This document shows positions 16,376-25,491 of a stretch of 64,000 bases of DNA, in pieces. Each line of letters opens with the position of its first letter. Position 1 is the stretch's first letter. This stretch comes from Chitinophaga arvensicola (GTDB lineage: Bacteria > Bacteroidota > Bacteroidia > Chitinophagales > Chitinophagaceae). The stretch spans positions 1-64,000 of the forward strand of contig NZ_FOJG01000003.1 of NCBI RefSeq assembly GCF_900110835.1, given 5' to 3'. The position numbers were made by a program, and so were the translations under genes. The notes under the pieces are model-generated. The model had not been told where the DNA came from, made no database searches, and saw only the letters and a list, made by a program, of their open reading frames with translations.

Positions 16376-18511
16376 TTATTTTGCTTCTAAAACCACCGCC
16401 AGGTTAGGCATCCGCAGGTTACGATGCACAGATACCGGTTTCGCCTGCCTGATCGTTATTGTCTCCACCTTGCCACCACCTTTTATTTCCAGGGGTAACT
16501 GCTGCACATACAATACCTGTGGCACATTCCGGTTAATGCCTGCTATCGCCTGCTTCGCAAAACGATTATAAAATTTGGCCACCAGCTGATTCTTACCTTC
16601 TTTCAAAGATAACAGTAATACCTCTGACTGCTGCCCTCCCCGCTCCGGGTTATTGTGCAATAACTGCTCCTCTCCGTTCAGATAAACCCCGATACCATCT
16701 CCACTGTTAAAGCCTACCAGGTAATCGCCCGCTTTGGAAGCCGTGATTTCCTGGAGAATATACACCGCTACATTTCTATCGCCGGCTAATGTAATGGGTG
16801 CATCGTTTTTCCATTCACGATGTAATGTCCAGGCCGCATCTTTCTGATTGGGCCAGGGTTTGGAAGGATCAATATCTTTTAAGCTGCCGTGGGTACCATC
16901 GATTCCGGACCAGAAAGGACCTGCACTGTACATCGGACCCCATTGCAGGGAAGCCGGATCATTTGATAAACGGGTAATCTTTCCGCCATCCAGCAATACT
17001 TCACTGCTACTGCCATTTAAGTCCAGCACCATACGTTTGCCCTTCTCTGCATCACTGTACACCAGCTGCAACGTCGACGGGTGCTGTGCCGTAAACGCCC
17101 AGGACACGCCCACTTCACTCCGGTAATAACTCTCATAGTCTATTCCCGAAAAACTAAACAACGGCGTCGCATTATCCCTGCTCAAACGGGTGGCGTCATG
17201 CAATAAATGCCCTGGTGTAATCGCTACTGCCTCTTTAAAGGTCAGCGATAACACGGCTATTTCTTTATCTCCCGGCTTAAAATCTGCGGGCAACTGCAAC
17301 TGTGTACCACCATCCTTTATCGTGCTTCTTACACCAATCTTTTTTCCACTTCCCAGTAGTGTTACGGACCCTATTTTACTGGTCAGTCCAGGTAGTACAA
17401 TAACCCCATTTTCCGGTTGACGTAATAAATGCAGGTATAATTTTCCGGGTTTGGCCGTTACCTCTCCCCAGGTAAACGTAGTGTCAAAGGGATTGGGAGA
17501 TGCGCTGTAAATGGCTTCACCATTGCGTTTCAACCAGGCGCCGTTTAACAGTAATACTTCTTTTTCAAAATCAACGACAGACCCATCGCCACGCGGACCG
17601 ATATTCAACAGGTAGTTACCACCCCGACTTACTACTTTAATCAGCCCTTCCAGTTTTTCATGTGCTTTGTCGCTGGCTTTGCCATGCTCCTGCCAGCTGC
17701 GGTAGCCCCAGGTTTCATCATATACGGAGGCTGGTGTTTGCCAGGGGGAAGCAATCTTATAATCAGGATACTGGTTGTCGCCCATCACGCAAAAATCACC
17801 GGCATCATTACCCAAACGGCCACTCACCATACAACCCGGCTGCAAACGATGCACAATATCTGCCAGATCCTGGCTCTGTTGCGCCGTCAGTGATCCCATA
17901 TCAAACCAGATCTCTGATACCGGACCATAATTGGTCATCAGCTCAGTCACCTGTTGCTTGTTATATTCATGATGTTCCGGCGTTATCGGATCACTGTTAC
18001 TACTGGAGATAGGGTATGCCTGTGGAAAATGCCAGTCGATCAGCGAGAAATACATCCCGAACTTCAGGCCGTGCCGGCGGCAGGCATCAGACAACTCCTT
18101 CAGTACATCCCGCTTAAACGGCGTAGCATCTACTACGTTATAATCGGTATAGGCGGAATGAAACATGCAAAAACCATCATGATGCTTCGAGGTCATTACC
18201 ACCGATTTCATACCCGCAGCTTTCGCCAGTAAAACAATCGAGTCCGCGTTCCAGGCTTCCGGATGGAACCGTTTGGCCACATCTCCATAAACATCACTGT
18301 AAATACCAGCATGCGCCTGTATCTGCTCACTATATCCTTTAGTCACCGGTTTACCCTCCCATACTCCTCCCAGCGTGGAATAAATAGCGCCCCAATGAAT
18401 AAACATGGAGTATTTCTGATTTTTCCATGCTGTTTGTGAAGCAGGCGCCTGCGCCAATACCACCCGGCCCACCATAAGCAGACCCAGTAAAGCGATGATG
18501 ATTTTCTTCAT
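16376..18511 (-). CDS. Alpha-L-fucosidase, GH29, exported
   Basis: A 711-residue protein: signal peptide MKKIIIALLGLLMVGRVVLAQ, then the GH29 TIM barrel (about 25-340). Recognisable family segments are YSMFIHWGAIYSTLGG, KHHDGFCMFHSAYTDYNVVD, FGMYFSLIDWHFP and VSEIWFDMGSL, where the Asp of WFDMG is at the nucleophile position. A beta-sandwich follows, and the C-terminal 200 residues contain GDYLVGFNSGDGIGVYLNGEEQLL, similar to a PA14-like/CBM-type carbohydrate-binding module. It releases fucose from glycans, most likely in the periplasm. No transporter or SusC/D pair is adjacent, so it is not in a classical polysaccharide locus here. Confidence 0.88.
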   Translation of the reverse strand: MKKIIIALLGLLMVGRVVLAQAPASQTAWKNQKYSMFIHWGAIYSTLGGVWEGKPVTKGYSEQIQAHAGIYSDVYGDVAKRFHPEAWNADSIVLLAKAAGMKSVVMTSKHHDGFCMFHSAYTDYNVVDATPFKRDVLKELSDACRRHGLKFGMYFSLIDWHFPQAYPISSSNSDPITPEHHEYNKQQVTELMTNYGPVSEIWFDMGSLTAQQSQDLADIVHRLQPGCMVSGRLGNDAGDFCVMGDNQYPDYKIASPWQTPASVYDETWGYRSWQEHGKASDKAHEKLEGLIKVVSRGGNYLLNIGPRGDGSVVDFEKEVLLLNGAWLKRNGEAIYSASPNPFDTTFTWGEVTAKPGKLYLHLLRQPENGVIVLPGLTSKIGSVTLLGSGKKIGVRSTIKDGGTQLQLPADFKPGDKEIAVLSLTFKEAVAITPGHLLHDATRLSRDNATPLFSFSGIDYESYYRSEVGVSWAFTAQHPSTLQLVYSDAEKGKRMVLDLNGSSSEVLLDGGKITRLSNDPASLQWGPMYSAGPFWSGIDGTHGSLKDIDPSKPWPNQKDAAWTLHREWKNDAPITLAGDRNVAVYILQEITASKAGDYLVGFNSGDGIGVYLNGEEQLLHNNPERGGQQSEVLLLSLKEGKNQLVAKFYNRFAKQAIAGINRNVPQVLYVQQLPLEIKGGGKVETITIRQAKPVSVHRNLRMPNLAVVLEAK

Positions 18512-18646
18512 AGATAATAAGCTCTTATTAGCTTGTCATAAAGCTAAATCGTTATAGTGTTGTATGAGCATAGGATTTTAGCAATTAGCTGTTCCTTTTT
18601 AGCCATAACAGTCCCAAACAGCCCATCCGGATGATAAAAGCTCCCG

Positions 18647-19651
18647 CTAAAACGCGGCTCTTGCAGTTGGCACCGCGTCCAGCGACACAAAATCTCCGGC
18701 CAGGTATTTATAATAGGCGGTAATCGCAATCATACCGGCGTTATCAGTGCAGTACTCAAATTTAGGGATGAAAGTACGCCAGTGATGCTTTTCTCCGTAC
18801 TCGGTCAACGCTTTACGCAAACCACTGTTTGCGCTCACACCGCCGGCAATGGCAATATCACGGATACCCGTTTCCTCCGAAGCTTTCACCACTTTATTCA
18901 GCAGGATACTGATAATGCGCTGCTGAATAGACGCACAGATATCCGGTAAGTTGTCCGTAATAAAAGAAGGATCTTTCTGCTGGTTCTCCTGGAGAAAATA
19001 CAGGATCGCCGTTTTCAATCCGCTGAAACTGAAGTTCAGCTCCGGGATCCTTGGCTCGGGAAACTTAAACCGCGTAGGGTTGCCCGTTTGGGCATATTTA
19101 TCAATTAACGGACCGCCGGGGTAAGGCAGTCCCAGGATCTTGGCACTTTTATCAAAGGCTTCACCGGCGGCATCATCGAGCGTTTCACCGATCACCCGCA
19201 TTTTAAGCGGACTTTCACATAAAACGATCTGTGTGTGGCCACCAGACACCGTTAAGCATAAAAAAGGAAAGTCAGGTTTTGGATCGTCTATAAAATTGGC
19301 CAGTACATGCGCCTGCATATGATGCACACCTATCAGCGGAATATTCAGCGCCATGGCCATCGATTTGGCAAAGCAACTGCCTACCAGCAGGGAACCAATC
19401 AGACCGGGCGACTGTGTAAACGCAATGGCACTCAGCTCTTCCCGCTTCACGCCTGCCGTTTTCAATGCAATATCCACTACCGGTACAATGTTCTCCTGGT
19501 GCGCGCGGGACGCCAGTTCCGGCACCACCCCACCATATTGCTCATGCACTTTCTGACCGGCAATCTTGTTGGATAACACTTCCCCATCTACGATCACCGC
19601 TGCCCCTGTATCATCACAGGACGATTCTATAGCTAATATTTTAACTGACAT
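18647..19651 (-). CDS. tsaD: tRNA N6-adenosine threonylcarbamoyltransferase
   Basis: The ATG at 19651 (MSVKILAIESSCDDT) is preferred to an in-frame TTG nine bases upstream and gives 334 residues, normal for TsaD. The ASKHA-fold signature ILAIESSCDDTGAAV opens the protein; the metal-binding HMQAH motif is at 111-115; and AGGVSANSGLR plus YCTDNAGMIA mark the second half. It transfers threonylcarbamoyl to A37 of ANN-decoding tRNAs with TsaB, TsaC and TsaE, which are not in this window. It is essential in most bacteria. Confidence 0.96.
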   Translation of the reverse strand: MSVKILAIESSCDDTGAAVIVDGEVLSNKIAGQKVHEQYGGVVPELASRAHQENIVPVVDIALKTAGVKREELSAIAFTQSPGLIGSLLVGSCFAKSMAMALNIPLIGVHHMQAHVLANFIDDPKPDFPFLCLTVSGGHTQIVLCESPLKMRVIGETLDDAAGEAFDKSAKILGLPYPGGPLIDKYAQTGNPTRFKFPEPRIPELNFSFSGLKTAILYFLQENQQKDPSFITDNLPDICASIQQRIISILLNKVVKASEETGIRDIAIAGGVSANSGLRKALTEYGEKHHWRTFIPKFEYCTDNAGMIAITAYYKYLAGDFVSLDAVPTARAAF

Positions 19652-19666
19652 AAGGCGCAAATTTAA

Positions 19667-19692
19667 ATAAAAAAGGCGGGAAAATCCCGCCT
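19667..19692 (-). terminator. Intrinsic terminator of the MacB-type permease gene
   Basis: Read leftward, AGGCGGGA and TCCCGCCT form a tight stem with a loop of four or fewer bases, followed by six T. It lies 39 bases past the permease stop and before tsaD. Confidence 0.85.
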
Positions 19693-19730
19693 GTTCAACC
19701 CTGCAGGGTTGCCTGTAATATATTAAGTGA

Positions 19731-20984
19731 CTAGTTGCTCCGGATAGCTACCACGGGATCCAGTTTACTGGCCGTGTAAGCAGGAATAAAGCCCGCCAGC
19801 ATGCCCACACCCGCTGATACACACAATCCGAAAATAACGGAACCCAGCGATAACACCATCTCGAAAGTACCCGACAGGTTAATTATTAATGTCAGCAAAT
19901 ACACCAATACCAATCCAAACGAGCCGCCCAGCAGGCAAAGCGACACCGCTTCCAGTAAAAACTCCATCAGGATAATACCCCGACGCGCCCCGATAGCCTT
20001 CTTCAATCCTATAATGTTGGTCCGTTCTTTTACCGTTACAAACATAATATTGGCAATACCAAAAGCGCCTACGATCAGGGCAAAGATGGCAATCATCCCA
20101 CCACCTACATTGATAGCGCCAAACATCGAATTAAGACTGTCATTGGCCGTACTGATTTCATTCAGCGCAAAATCGTCCTCCTCTTTCGGTTTCAAGCGGT
20201 GCGCCGCTCTCACCACGCCTCTCAGCTCATCTTTCAACTGATCCATGCTCACATTGGGCTTCGCTTTTACCAAAATATACGGGTCGGCAAAACGACGCTC
20301 ATCTACCACTGTACGTGCAAAACGATAAGGCAGAATAATCGCGTTGTCGTAACCCGGGCCACCAATCATGCTTTCCCCCTTCTTCTTCAATACCCCGATC
20401 ACTTTCACATCCCGGCCGGCCACTTTTACCAGCTTCCCCATCGCCGCTTCCGGTGAAGGAAATAAGCCATCCCAGATGGTATAACCCAGGATCGCCACAT
20501 TGGTGCCGCTATTACTCTCACTATTGGCGAAGAAACGGCCATCCAGGATCTGTAATGCCTGGATCTGGTCGTAGTCATTGGAAACGGCCATCATGGTCAC
20601 CCCATCCATATAATCATCCCCGTACTCCACTTTCTTATTACCGGATTCGAAATTAAAAGAAGCAAAACTGGCGCTCTGCACCTTGTCCTGTATAGGCTTC
20701 AGATCCTTGTATTCCGGCTCCGGACGGTTCATATACTTCCACCAGGGATACTCCCCGTTACCACCCCAGGGCCATTTCTGCATATATACCACATCCTCCC
20801 CCAGATCCGCCAGATCCTTACGGATATTGTGTTCCAGGCTGCCAGTCAGTGTAAATACCGCTATAATACAGAAGATGCCGATGGTAATCCCAAACAACGA
20901 CAGAAAAGTGCGCAGCTTATTTACCCGCAGCTCCTGCATCGCCATTTTGAAACTATTCCATAATACTTTAAGGGTTGCTATCAT
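19731..20984 (-). CDS. MacB-like ABC transporter permease
   Basis: A 417-residue permease of the FtsX/MacB superfamily: first helix at about 24-50 (LRTFLSLFGITIGIFCIIAVF), a large periplasmic MacB_PCD-type domain (about 55-270) containing GDVVYMQKWPWGGNGEYPWW-like aromatic segments, then three C-terminal helices (about 285-310, 335-365, 380-405). KERTNIIGLKKAIGARRG is the cytoplasmic coupling motif of the family. No ATPase subunit is adjacent, so it must pair with one encoded elsewhere. It likely acts in export or envelope-related mechanotransmission rather than import. Confidence 0.87.
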   Translation of the reverse strand: MIATLKVLWNSFKMAMQELRVNKLRTFLSLFGITIGIFCIIAVFTLTGSLEHNIRKDLADLGEDVVYMQKWPWGGNGEYPWWKYMNRPEPEYKDLKPIQDKVQSASFASFNFESGNKKVEYGDDYMDGVTMMAVSNDYDQIQALQILDGRFFANSESNSGTNVAILGYTIWDGLFPSPEAAMGKLVKVAGRDVKVIGVLKKKGESMIGGPGYDNAIILPYRFARTVVDERRFADPYILVKAKPNVSMDQLKDELRGVVRAAHRLKPKEEDDFALNEISTANDSLNSMFGAINVGGGMIAIFALIVGAFGIANIMFVTVKERTNIIGLKKAIGARRGIILMEFLLEAVSLCLLGGSFGLVLVYLLTLIINLSGTFEMVLSLGSVIFGLCVSAGVGMLAGFIPAYTASKLDPVVAIRSN

Positions 20985-21058
20985 ATTCCAAATTTAGCGG
21001 ATTTATGTTCATGGGCGGCGCCAATAAACACGAAATATAGCCGGACAAAAAATTTAGT

Positions 21059-21066
21059 TACCTTTG
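21059..21066 (+). promoter_or_regulatory. Candidate -7 box for prfC
   Basis: TACCTTTG fits the TAnnTTTG pattern and sits 20 bases before the prfC ATG, a distance common in this phylum. No clear TTG lies at the expected -33 position, so support is moderate. Confidence 0.5.
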
Positions 21067-21086
21067 CTGCCATTTTTCGGACATTT

Positions 21087-22670
21087 ATGAAGTACGCTAA
21101 CGAAATCAGTAAAAGAAAATCCTTTGCTATCATCGCTCACCCGGATGCCGGTAAAACCACGCTGACAGAGAAATTCCTCCTGTTTGGCGGTGCAATTCAA
21201 ACAGCCGGTGCGGTGAAATCCAATAAGATAAAGAAGCACACCACTTCGGATTTCATGGAAATTGAAAGGCAGAGAGGTATCTCCGTAGCCACTTCCGTTA
21301 TGACCTTCGAATACCGCGATATCCTCGTGAACCTCCTGGATACTCCCGGTCACAAGGACTTTGCGGAAGATACCTACCGTACACTGACCGCAGTAGACAG
21401 TGTGGTACTGGTGATCGACTGTGTAAAAGGGGTGGAAGAACAAACAGAAAGACTCATGGAAGTGTGCCGCATGCGCGATACCCCCGTGATCATCTTTGTA
21501 AATAAAATGGACCGCGATGGTAAATATCCGTTCGATCTGCTGGATGAACTGGAAGAAAAACTCAACATCCGCGTAAGACCACTCAGCTGGCCTATCAATA
21601 TGGGCAGCGATTTCAAAGGCGTATATAACCTCTACGATAAAAGTCTCGTGTCTTTCCTGCCCAACAAGAAAGCAACCGACGAAGACGTAGTGCCGCTGTC
21701 AGATCTCAGCAGCAGCTACGTAGACGAGCACTACAACGCTAAAGATGCCGCCCAGCTCCGTGGCGACGTGGAACTGATCGAAGGGGTATACGATGCTTTC
21801 AGCCGCGAAGATTACCTCGCCGGCAAACTGGCGCCCGTATTCTTTGGCAGCGCCGTGAACAATTTTGGGGTAAAAGACCTGCTGGATACCTTTGTGGACA
21901 TCGCTCCCATTCCGCGCAACCGTACCGCCACCACCCGTGAAATTGATGTAAACGAAGATAAATTCAGTGGATTCATTTTTAAGATCCATGCCAACCTGGA
22001 TCCGCGTCACCGCGACCGTATCGCGTTTCTCCGCGTTTGCTCCGGCAAATTCGAAAGAAATAAATTCTATCACCATGTTCGTTTAGACAAAGACGTTAGG
22101 TTCAGTAACCCTTACAGCTTTCTTGCCCGCGAAAAGAATGTGGTAGATGATGCCTATCCGGGAGATGTGGTAGGTTTGTTTGACACCGGTAACTTCAAAA
22201 TCGGCGATACCCTCACCGAAGGCGAAAACTTTTATATCACCGGTATCCCGAGCTTCTCTCCGGAACTGTTCAAGGAGCTGGTGAACAAAGATCCGATGAA
22301 GACCAAACAACTGGAAAAAGGTATCCGCCAGCTGACAGACGAAGGCGTTGCCCAGCTGTTTACCCAGCATGGTGGCAACAGGAAGATCATTGGCTGTGTG
22401 GGCGACCTCCAGTTCGAAGTAATCCAGTACCGCCTGCTGCAGGAATATGGCGCAGCATGCCAGTTCAACACCCTGCCTTTCTACAAGGCCTGCTGGCTCA
22501 CCGGTCCTAAAGATAAAATCGAAGAATTCATCCGCTTCAAATCATCCAATGTAGTGGAAGATAAAGACGGGCACCTCGTATACCTCGCACAATCCGAGTG
22601 GTACCTCAATACCGAGCGCACCAACAACCCGGATATTCAGTTCAACTTTACTTCAGAGATCCATAAATAA
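21087..22670 (+). CDS. prfC: Peptide chain release factor 3
   Basis: A 527-residue translational GTPase of RF3 length. Switch and nucleotide motifs are intact: P-loop AHPDAGKT at 17-24, RGISVATSVM (switch I region), DTPGHKDF (G3) and NKMDRDGK (G4). Domain II/III sequences FKIHANLDPRHRDRIAFLRVCSGK and LPFYKACWLTG near the end are typical of RF3 and separate it from EF-G and TypA. It accelerates RF1/RF2 recycling from terminating ribosomes. It is transcribed alone. Confidence 0.95.
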   Translation: MKYANEISKRKSFAIIAHPDAGKTTLTEKFLLFGGAIQTAGAVKSNKIKKHTTSDFMEIERQRGISVATSVMTFEYRDILVNLLDTPGHKDFAEDTYRTLTAVDSVVLVIDCVKGVEEQTERLMEVCRMRDTPVIIFVNKMDRDGKYPFDLLDELEEKLNIRVRPLSWPINMGSDFKGVYNLYDKSLVSFLPNKKATDEDVVPLSDLSSSYVDEHYNAKDAAQLRGDVELIEGVYDAFSREDYLAGKLAPVFFGSAVNNFGVKDLLDTFVDIAPIPRNRTATTREIDVNEDKFSGFIFKIHANLDPRHRDRIAFLRVCSGKFERNKFYHHVRLDKDVRFSNPYSFLAREKNVVDDAYPGDVVGLFDTGNFKIGDTLTEGENFYITGIPSFSPELFKELVNKDPMKTKQLEKGIRQLTDEGVAQLFTQHGGNRKIIGCVGDLQFEVIQYRLLQEYGAACQFNTLPFYKACWLTGPKDKIEEFIRFKSSNVVEDKDGHLVYLAQSEWYLNTERTNNPDIQFNFTSEIHK

Positions 22671-22675
22671 AAATG

Positions 22676-22744
22676 TTTACTGGCGTTGGCTTTCCCAAAA
22701 GTCAGCGCCAGTAAAAAAGCCGCTTCCCGTGAACGGGTGCGGCA
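22676..22744. repeat. Two consecutive hairpins after prfC
   Basis: The first (about 22676-22716) pairs ACTGGCG with CGCCAGT and extends through GGCTTT/AAAGTC with a mismatch; the second (about 22718-22742) pairs GCCGC-CCCGT with ACGGG-GCGGC. Neither is followed by a T-run on the + strand. They probably mark the 3' end of the prfC transcript, but as classical intrinsic terminators they are incomplete. Confidence 0.5.
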
Positions 22745-22889
22745 TTGCTTGTACGACCAACTCAAATTATTGCTTTATTGAGAATATTTTGATTTAGGTG
22801 CTGTGTATCGTGTGTGTTATACAAAAGTAAGTACAGCAATGCGCCCCGCCCTCTCGAAGCGGGAAAATGATTTACGCAATCGGGAATCT

Positions 22890-23384
22890 TTAATCTCGGG
22901 AGATGGAATACTGGAAGATATATTCCTCTATAGTGCCGTCCCGCACGCCTTCTACACGCGCATCCAGGTGACGGTCGTCTTTAAAACGATAGGTTATTTT
23001 TTTAGGAAAATCATTGTTCAGGTCCTCTGCTACAAAGCCTATGGCCTTCAACACCCGTAATTGCAGCCGGATAGCAGGCGGCTTGTCCGGCCCCTCATAT
23101 ACCGGGATATAAAAAATCGCCTCTCCTCTCCTGGCCACCTGCATGGATTGTTGCAGGGCGCTGTCTTTCCCCACTACCCGCCAGGTTTTTCCCGTCCAGG
23201 TAGAATCGTTGCTCCGGATCCAGGTTTCCACGATGGTACTCTTACGGGTATTCATCTTCCAGGTACCTTCCAGCTTATTCAATAATGGAAAATCAGCCGT
23301 GCGAACCTGGCCGGCTACGCGGAGCCCAGCCACCATCAAGAAGATCAGCAATCCATATTTACAGCCGTGCCGGGAGATTTTCAT
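22890..23384 (-). CDS. Exported lipocalin-like protein, resembling DUF6265
   Basis: The ATG at 23384 is taken as start; six bases upstream there is an in-frame TTG. The 164-residue product has a signal segment (YGLLIFLMVAGLRVAGQ) and a compact beta-rich mature part that starts FPLLNKLEGTWKMNT, followed by ETWIRSNDSTWTGKTWRV. The 'LEGTWxM...ExW' opening is what DUF6265 and related lipocalin-like families show. A small periplasmic ligand-binding or lipoprotein-like role is possible, without specific evidence. Confidence 0.65.
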   Translation of the reverse strand: MKISRHGCKYGLLIFLMVAGLRVAGQVRTADFPLLNKLEGTWKMNTRKSTIVETWIRSNDSTWTGKTWRVVGKDSALQQSMQVARRGEAIFYIPVYEGPDKPPAIRLQLRVLKAIGFVAEDLNNDFPKKITYRFKDDRHLDARVEGVRDGTIEEYIFQYSISRD

Positions 23385-23438
23385 ATGCAAGTTTGAATCT
23401 GATTACCAATCAACAAAAGTAACCATCCAACACCGCAA

Positions 23439-23473
23439 TAAAAAATGCCCCCCATTAATAATGGGAGGCATCT
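23439..23473 (-). terminator. Intrinsic terminator of the Arg/Tyr-rich small protein gene
   Basis: Read leftward, ATGCCTCCCATT and AATGGGGGGCAT pair around a short loop and are followed by six T. It begins 24 bases past the stop of the gene at 23497. Confidence 0.85.
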
Positions 23474-23496
23474 CATTTTTATTCCATTTTCAGTTA

Positions 23497-23823
23497 TCAG
23501 TTCACGATTGTAACACCAGCGTGGAACACTGCTCTGGGCCTTGCCGGGTAATAACGTACAGGAGGTGGCGGTGGCACAGGCACTGGTACCGGGTAGTACG
23601 CAGGTCTTGCATATACCACACGCTGCGGGCGATAGCAGTCGTACCGGTCGCGTACATACACCCTTCTGGGTGGTTCGCATCTGTCCCAGCGATCACCGCG
23701 ATCATAACGTTCATGTCCATGGCCACGTCCATGATCCCGGTATCCACGGTCGTATCCCCTTTGTGCGTACGTAGTGAGCACTGTGCCGCCTAAGAGCAGC
23801 ATCATCAGCAATACTTTTTTCAT
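23497..23823 (-). CDS. Small exported Arg/Tyr/Pro-rich protein
   Basis: A 108-residue protein with a clear signal peptide (MKKVLLMMLLLGGTVLTTYAQ). The mature part is strongly biased: repeated RGYDRGYRDHGRGHGHERYDRG-type Arg/Gly/His/Asp units (cut at 20 residues here: GYDRGYRDHGRGHGHERYDR), then two Cys, a run VPVPVPPPPPV and a short C-terminal strand. No known domain is visible. The gene has its own terminator and the upstream neighbour has a similar design, which supports it as real. Function unknown; an envelope-associated, basic, disordered protein is the most that can be said. Confidence 0.7.
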   Translation of the reverse strand: MKKVLLMMLLLGGTVLTTYAQRGYDRGYRDHGRGHGHERYDRGDRWDRCEPPRRVYVRDRYDCYRPQRVVYARPAYYPVPVPVPPPPPVRYYPARPRAVFHAGVTIVN

Positions 23824-23881
23824 GTTTCTTTGGTTTTTAGTTCAAGATTGGTTGGCAAATAAAGGTTGTGGTGTGTTTGTA

Positions 23882-24220
23882 TTACCTGGCATACCCGGTA
23901 AAGGTGGCATTCGCTACAACATAAGTGGAACCTGGATAAGCGATATAACTATATCTATGGTGCTTATGTGGTTTTTTGTAATGCTTTTTATAGTGTTTAT
24001 TGTAATGACGTGGCGGATGCGGCGGAGCCGGTGGCCGGTGATGCGGAGGTCTTGGCGGCCTGGGCAAACCCGGTGGCAGTGGCGGAGCCGGCGGATGTGG
24101 TAAATGTGCCGGTACTGGCGGCCTTGGAGGCAGTGGTGGAGCAGGTGGCCGGTGTTGTGCTGAAAGGCTGGCAGCACCTGTTATCAACATCACTGAAGCG
24201 ATCATCAGAATCTTCTTCAT
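23882..24220 (-). CDS. Small exported Pro-rich, His/Lys-rich protein
   Basis: A 112-residue protein: signal peptide MKKILMIASVMLITGAASLSAQ, a Pro-rich mature segment (about 23-68) made of PPxPP and PHPP units, then a His/Lys/Tyr segment (HYNKHYKKHYKKPHKHH, about 72-88) and a hydrophobic tail with YPGSTYVVANATF. The His-rich part could bind metal or wall polymers, which is speculation. It is separated by 58 bases from the Arg/Tyr-rich gene downstream and is likely co-transcribed with it. No homologous family is recognised. Confidence 0.68.
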   Translation of the reverse strand: MKKILMIASVMLITGAASLSAQHRPPAPPLPPRPPVPAHLPHPPAPPLPPGLPRPPRPPHHRPPAPPHPPRHYNKHYKKHYKKPHKHHRYSYIAYPGSTYVVANATFTGYAR

Positions 24221-24383
24221 GGCACTTCTTTTTCGTTAGCAATTAACAGGCAGTGGCACACCAACTTATTTTTTTGCGGCTATTGTTTCATTACTCTCTC
24301 CGCGATTTGTGACGCTGCTTCCGCGATAAGCTGGTGGCTGCGTTATTACCTGTTTGAACTCATAAATCCAACAACTATGCCAA

Positions 24384-24415
24384 TAAAAAAGATCCCGGCG
24401 AAAGGCCGGGATCTA
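24384..24415 (-). terminator. Intrinsic terminator of the DUF6089-like barrel gene
   Basis: Read leftward, AGATCCCGGC and GCCGGGATCT form a ten-base stem with a four- to five-base loop, followed by TTTTTT. It starts 41 bases past the stop at 24456. Confidence 0.88.
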
Positions 24416-24455
24416 AATAAGTATCAGTATATAAGATAAAGTAAAAATCAATTAT

Positions 24456-25367
24456 CTATGGTCGCAGGATCGGGCAACGGGTTGCCTTCTGCTTACCCCA
24501 TCCACTGCCACCACCTAAACGATAGGTAATGGTAAATCCGGAAAACGCGTACCAGTCGTTATATTTATCAGAACCTCGCTTTGTTCCGTCTGCCGGATAA
24601 GTGCCGGGAGTTGCCTTTCCGGTTACCTCATCACCGCGATAAGCCATGTCCACCGATTTTTGACCACGATAAGTAAGTAAAGTATTCTGATCTACGTAAT
24701 TGGTACTTACATCATCCAGGTAATCCGTCAGGGTTGGACGCAACCCTATTTCAAAGCCCAGGGTCCAGTTATCATTCAGGATCGCCTTTACACCCGCTCC
24801 AAACGGAAAGGAAAAGGAAAACAGGTCGTATGGCTGACGGGTGGGATACTGCGGTAAGCCTTGTCCTTCCGTACCCAGGGGACGAAGCCTTACACGGTTG
24901 CCCGACTGGTCTTTGGAAGTAGGATCAAAGCCAAAGCCGCCCACGCCTGCGAATACATAAGGCGTAAATCCTTTTTCATCCAGGTCAAAAAAGTTAAACT
25001 CCCCGATCAGGCTACCTTCAAACACATGACTGCGGAAACTGAGGTTCCTGGCTACAAGCTCCTTGGATGTATTGGTGCTGTCCGCTCCCGCTACCATCCC
25101 CCAGGTAAAAGCACCACGGATACTCAGGTAACGGTTGATATCTTTTCTAACCAGCAATCCCAGTGAGGGCCGGGTATACTTCATGTCCACCCGTTGCTGG
25201 GTAAGATCCCCGCTATAGTTGGAAATACCCAGAAAAGCGCCTACGTGCCAGTCCTGCGCAAAGGTGAAAAAGGGAACTGCCATGAATAACAACAGTATTC
25301 CGGTAGATTTTTTGAATTTCAATGTATTTAAGTTTAAGAGGTTAGTCCTTATTATTCGTGCATCCAT
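24456..25367 (-). CDS. DUF6089-like outer-membrane beta-barrel protein
   Basis: A 303-residue protein. The N-terminus is a slightly extended signal peptide (KKSTGILLLFMAVPFFTFAQ after about 17 residues), then WHVGAFLGISNYSGDLTQ, LGLLVRKDINRYLSIRGAFTWG and FTPYVFAGVGGFGFDP, a series typical of the DUF6089 family of Bacteroidota barrel proteins. It ends with YAFSGFTITYRLGG before a short tail. Members are placed in the outer membrane; function is not established. No alternative Met lies between the first codon and the signal core. Confidence 0.78.
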   Translation of the reverse strand: MDARIIRTNLLNLNTLKFKKSTGILLLFMAVPFFTFAQDWHVGAFLGISNYSGDLTQQRVDMKYTRPSLGLLVRKDINRYLSIRGAFTWGMVAGADSTNTSKELVARNLSFRSHVFEGSLIGEFNFFDLDEKGFTPYVFAGVGGFGFDPTSKDQSGNRVRLRPLGTEGQGLPQYPTRQPYDLFSFSFPFGAGVKAILNDNWTLGFEIGLRPTLTDYLDDVSTNYVDQNTLLTYRGQKSVDMAYRGDEVTGKATPGTYPADGTKRGSDKYNDWYAFSGFTITYRLGGGSGWGKQKATRCPILRP

Positions 25368-25491
25368 TTAACGTTATTACTACAATTTTTATTTGGTGCC
25401 TCCCCTTCAAATACTTTCCACCGCCATACCGGCACGGTCCTTTAAAATGTAAAAATAAACTAATAAACCAATTAACTCATAAACAATTAAA

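Noticed and set aside
23143..23793. 216-codon rightward frame across the lipocalin-like and Arg/Tyr-rich genes
   Set aside because: It is antisense to two genes with signal peptides and terminators, and it runs through the terminator hairpin.
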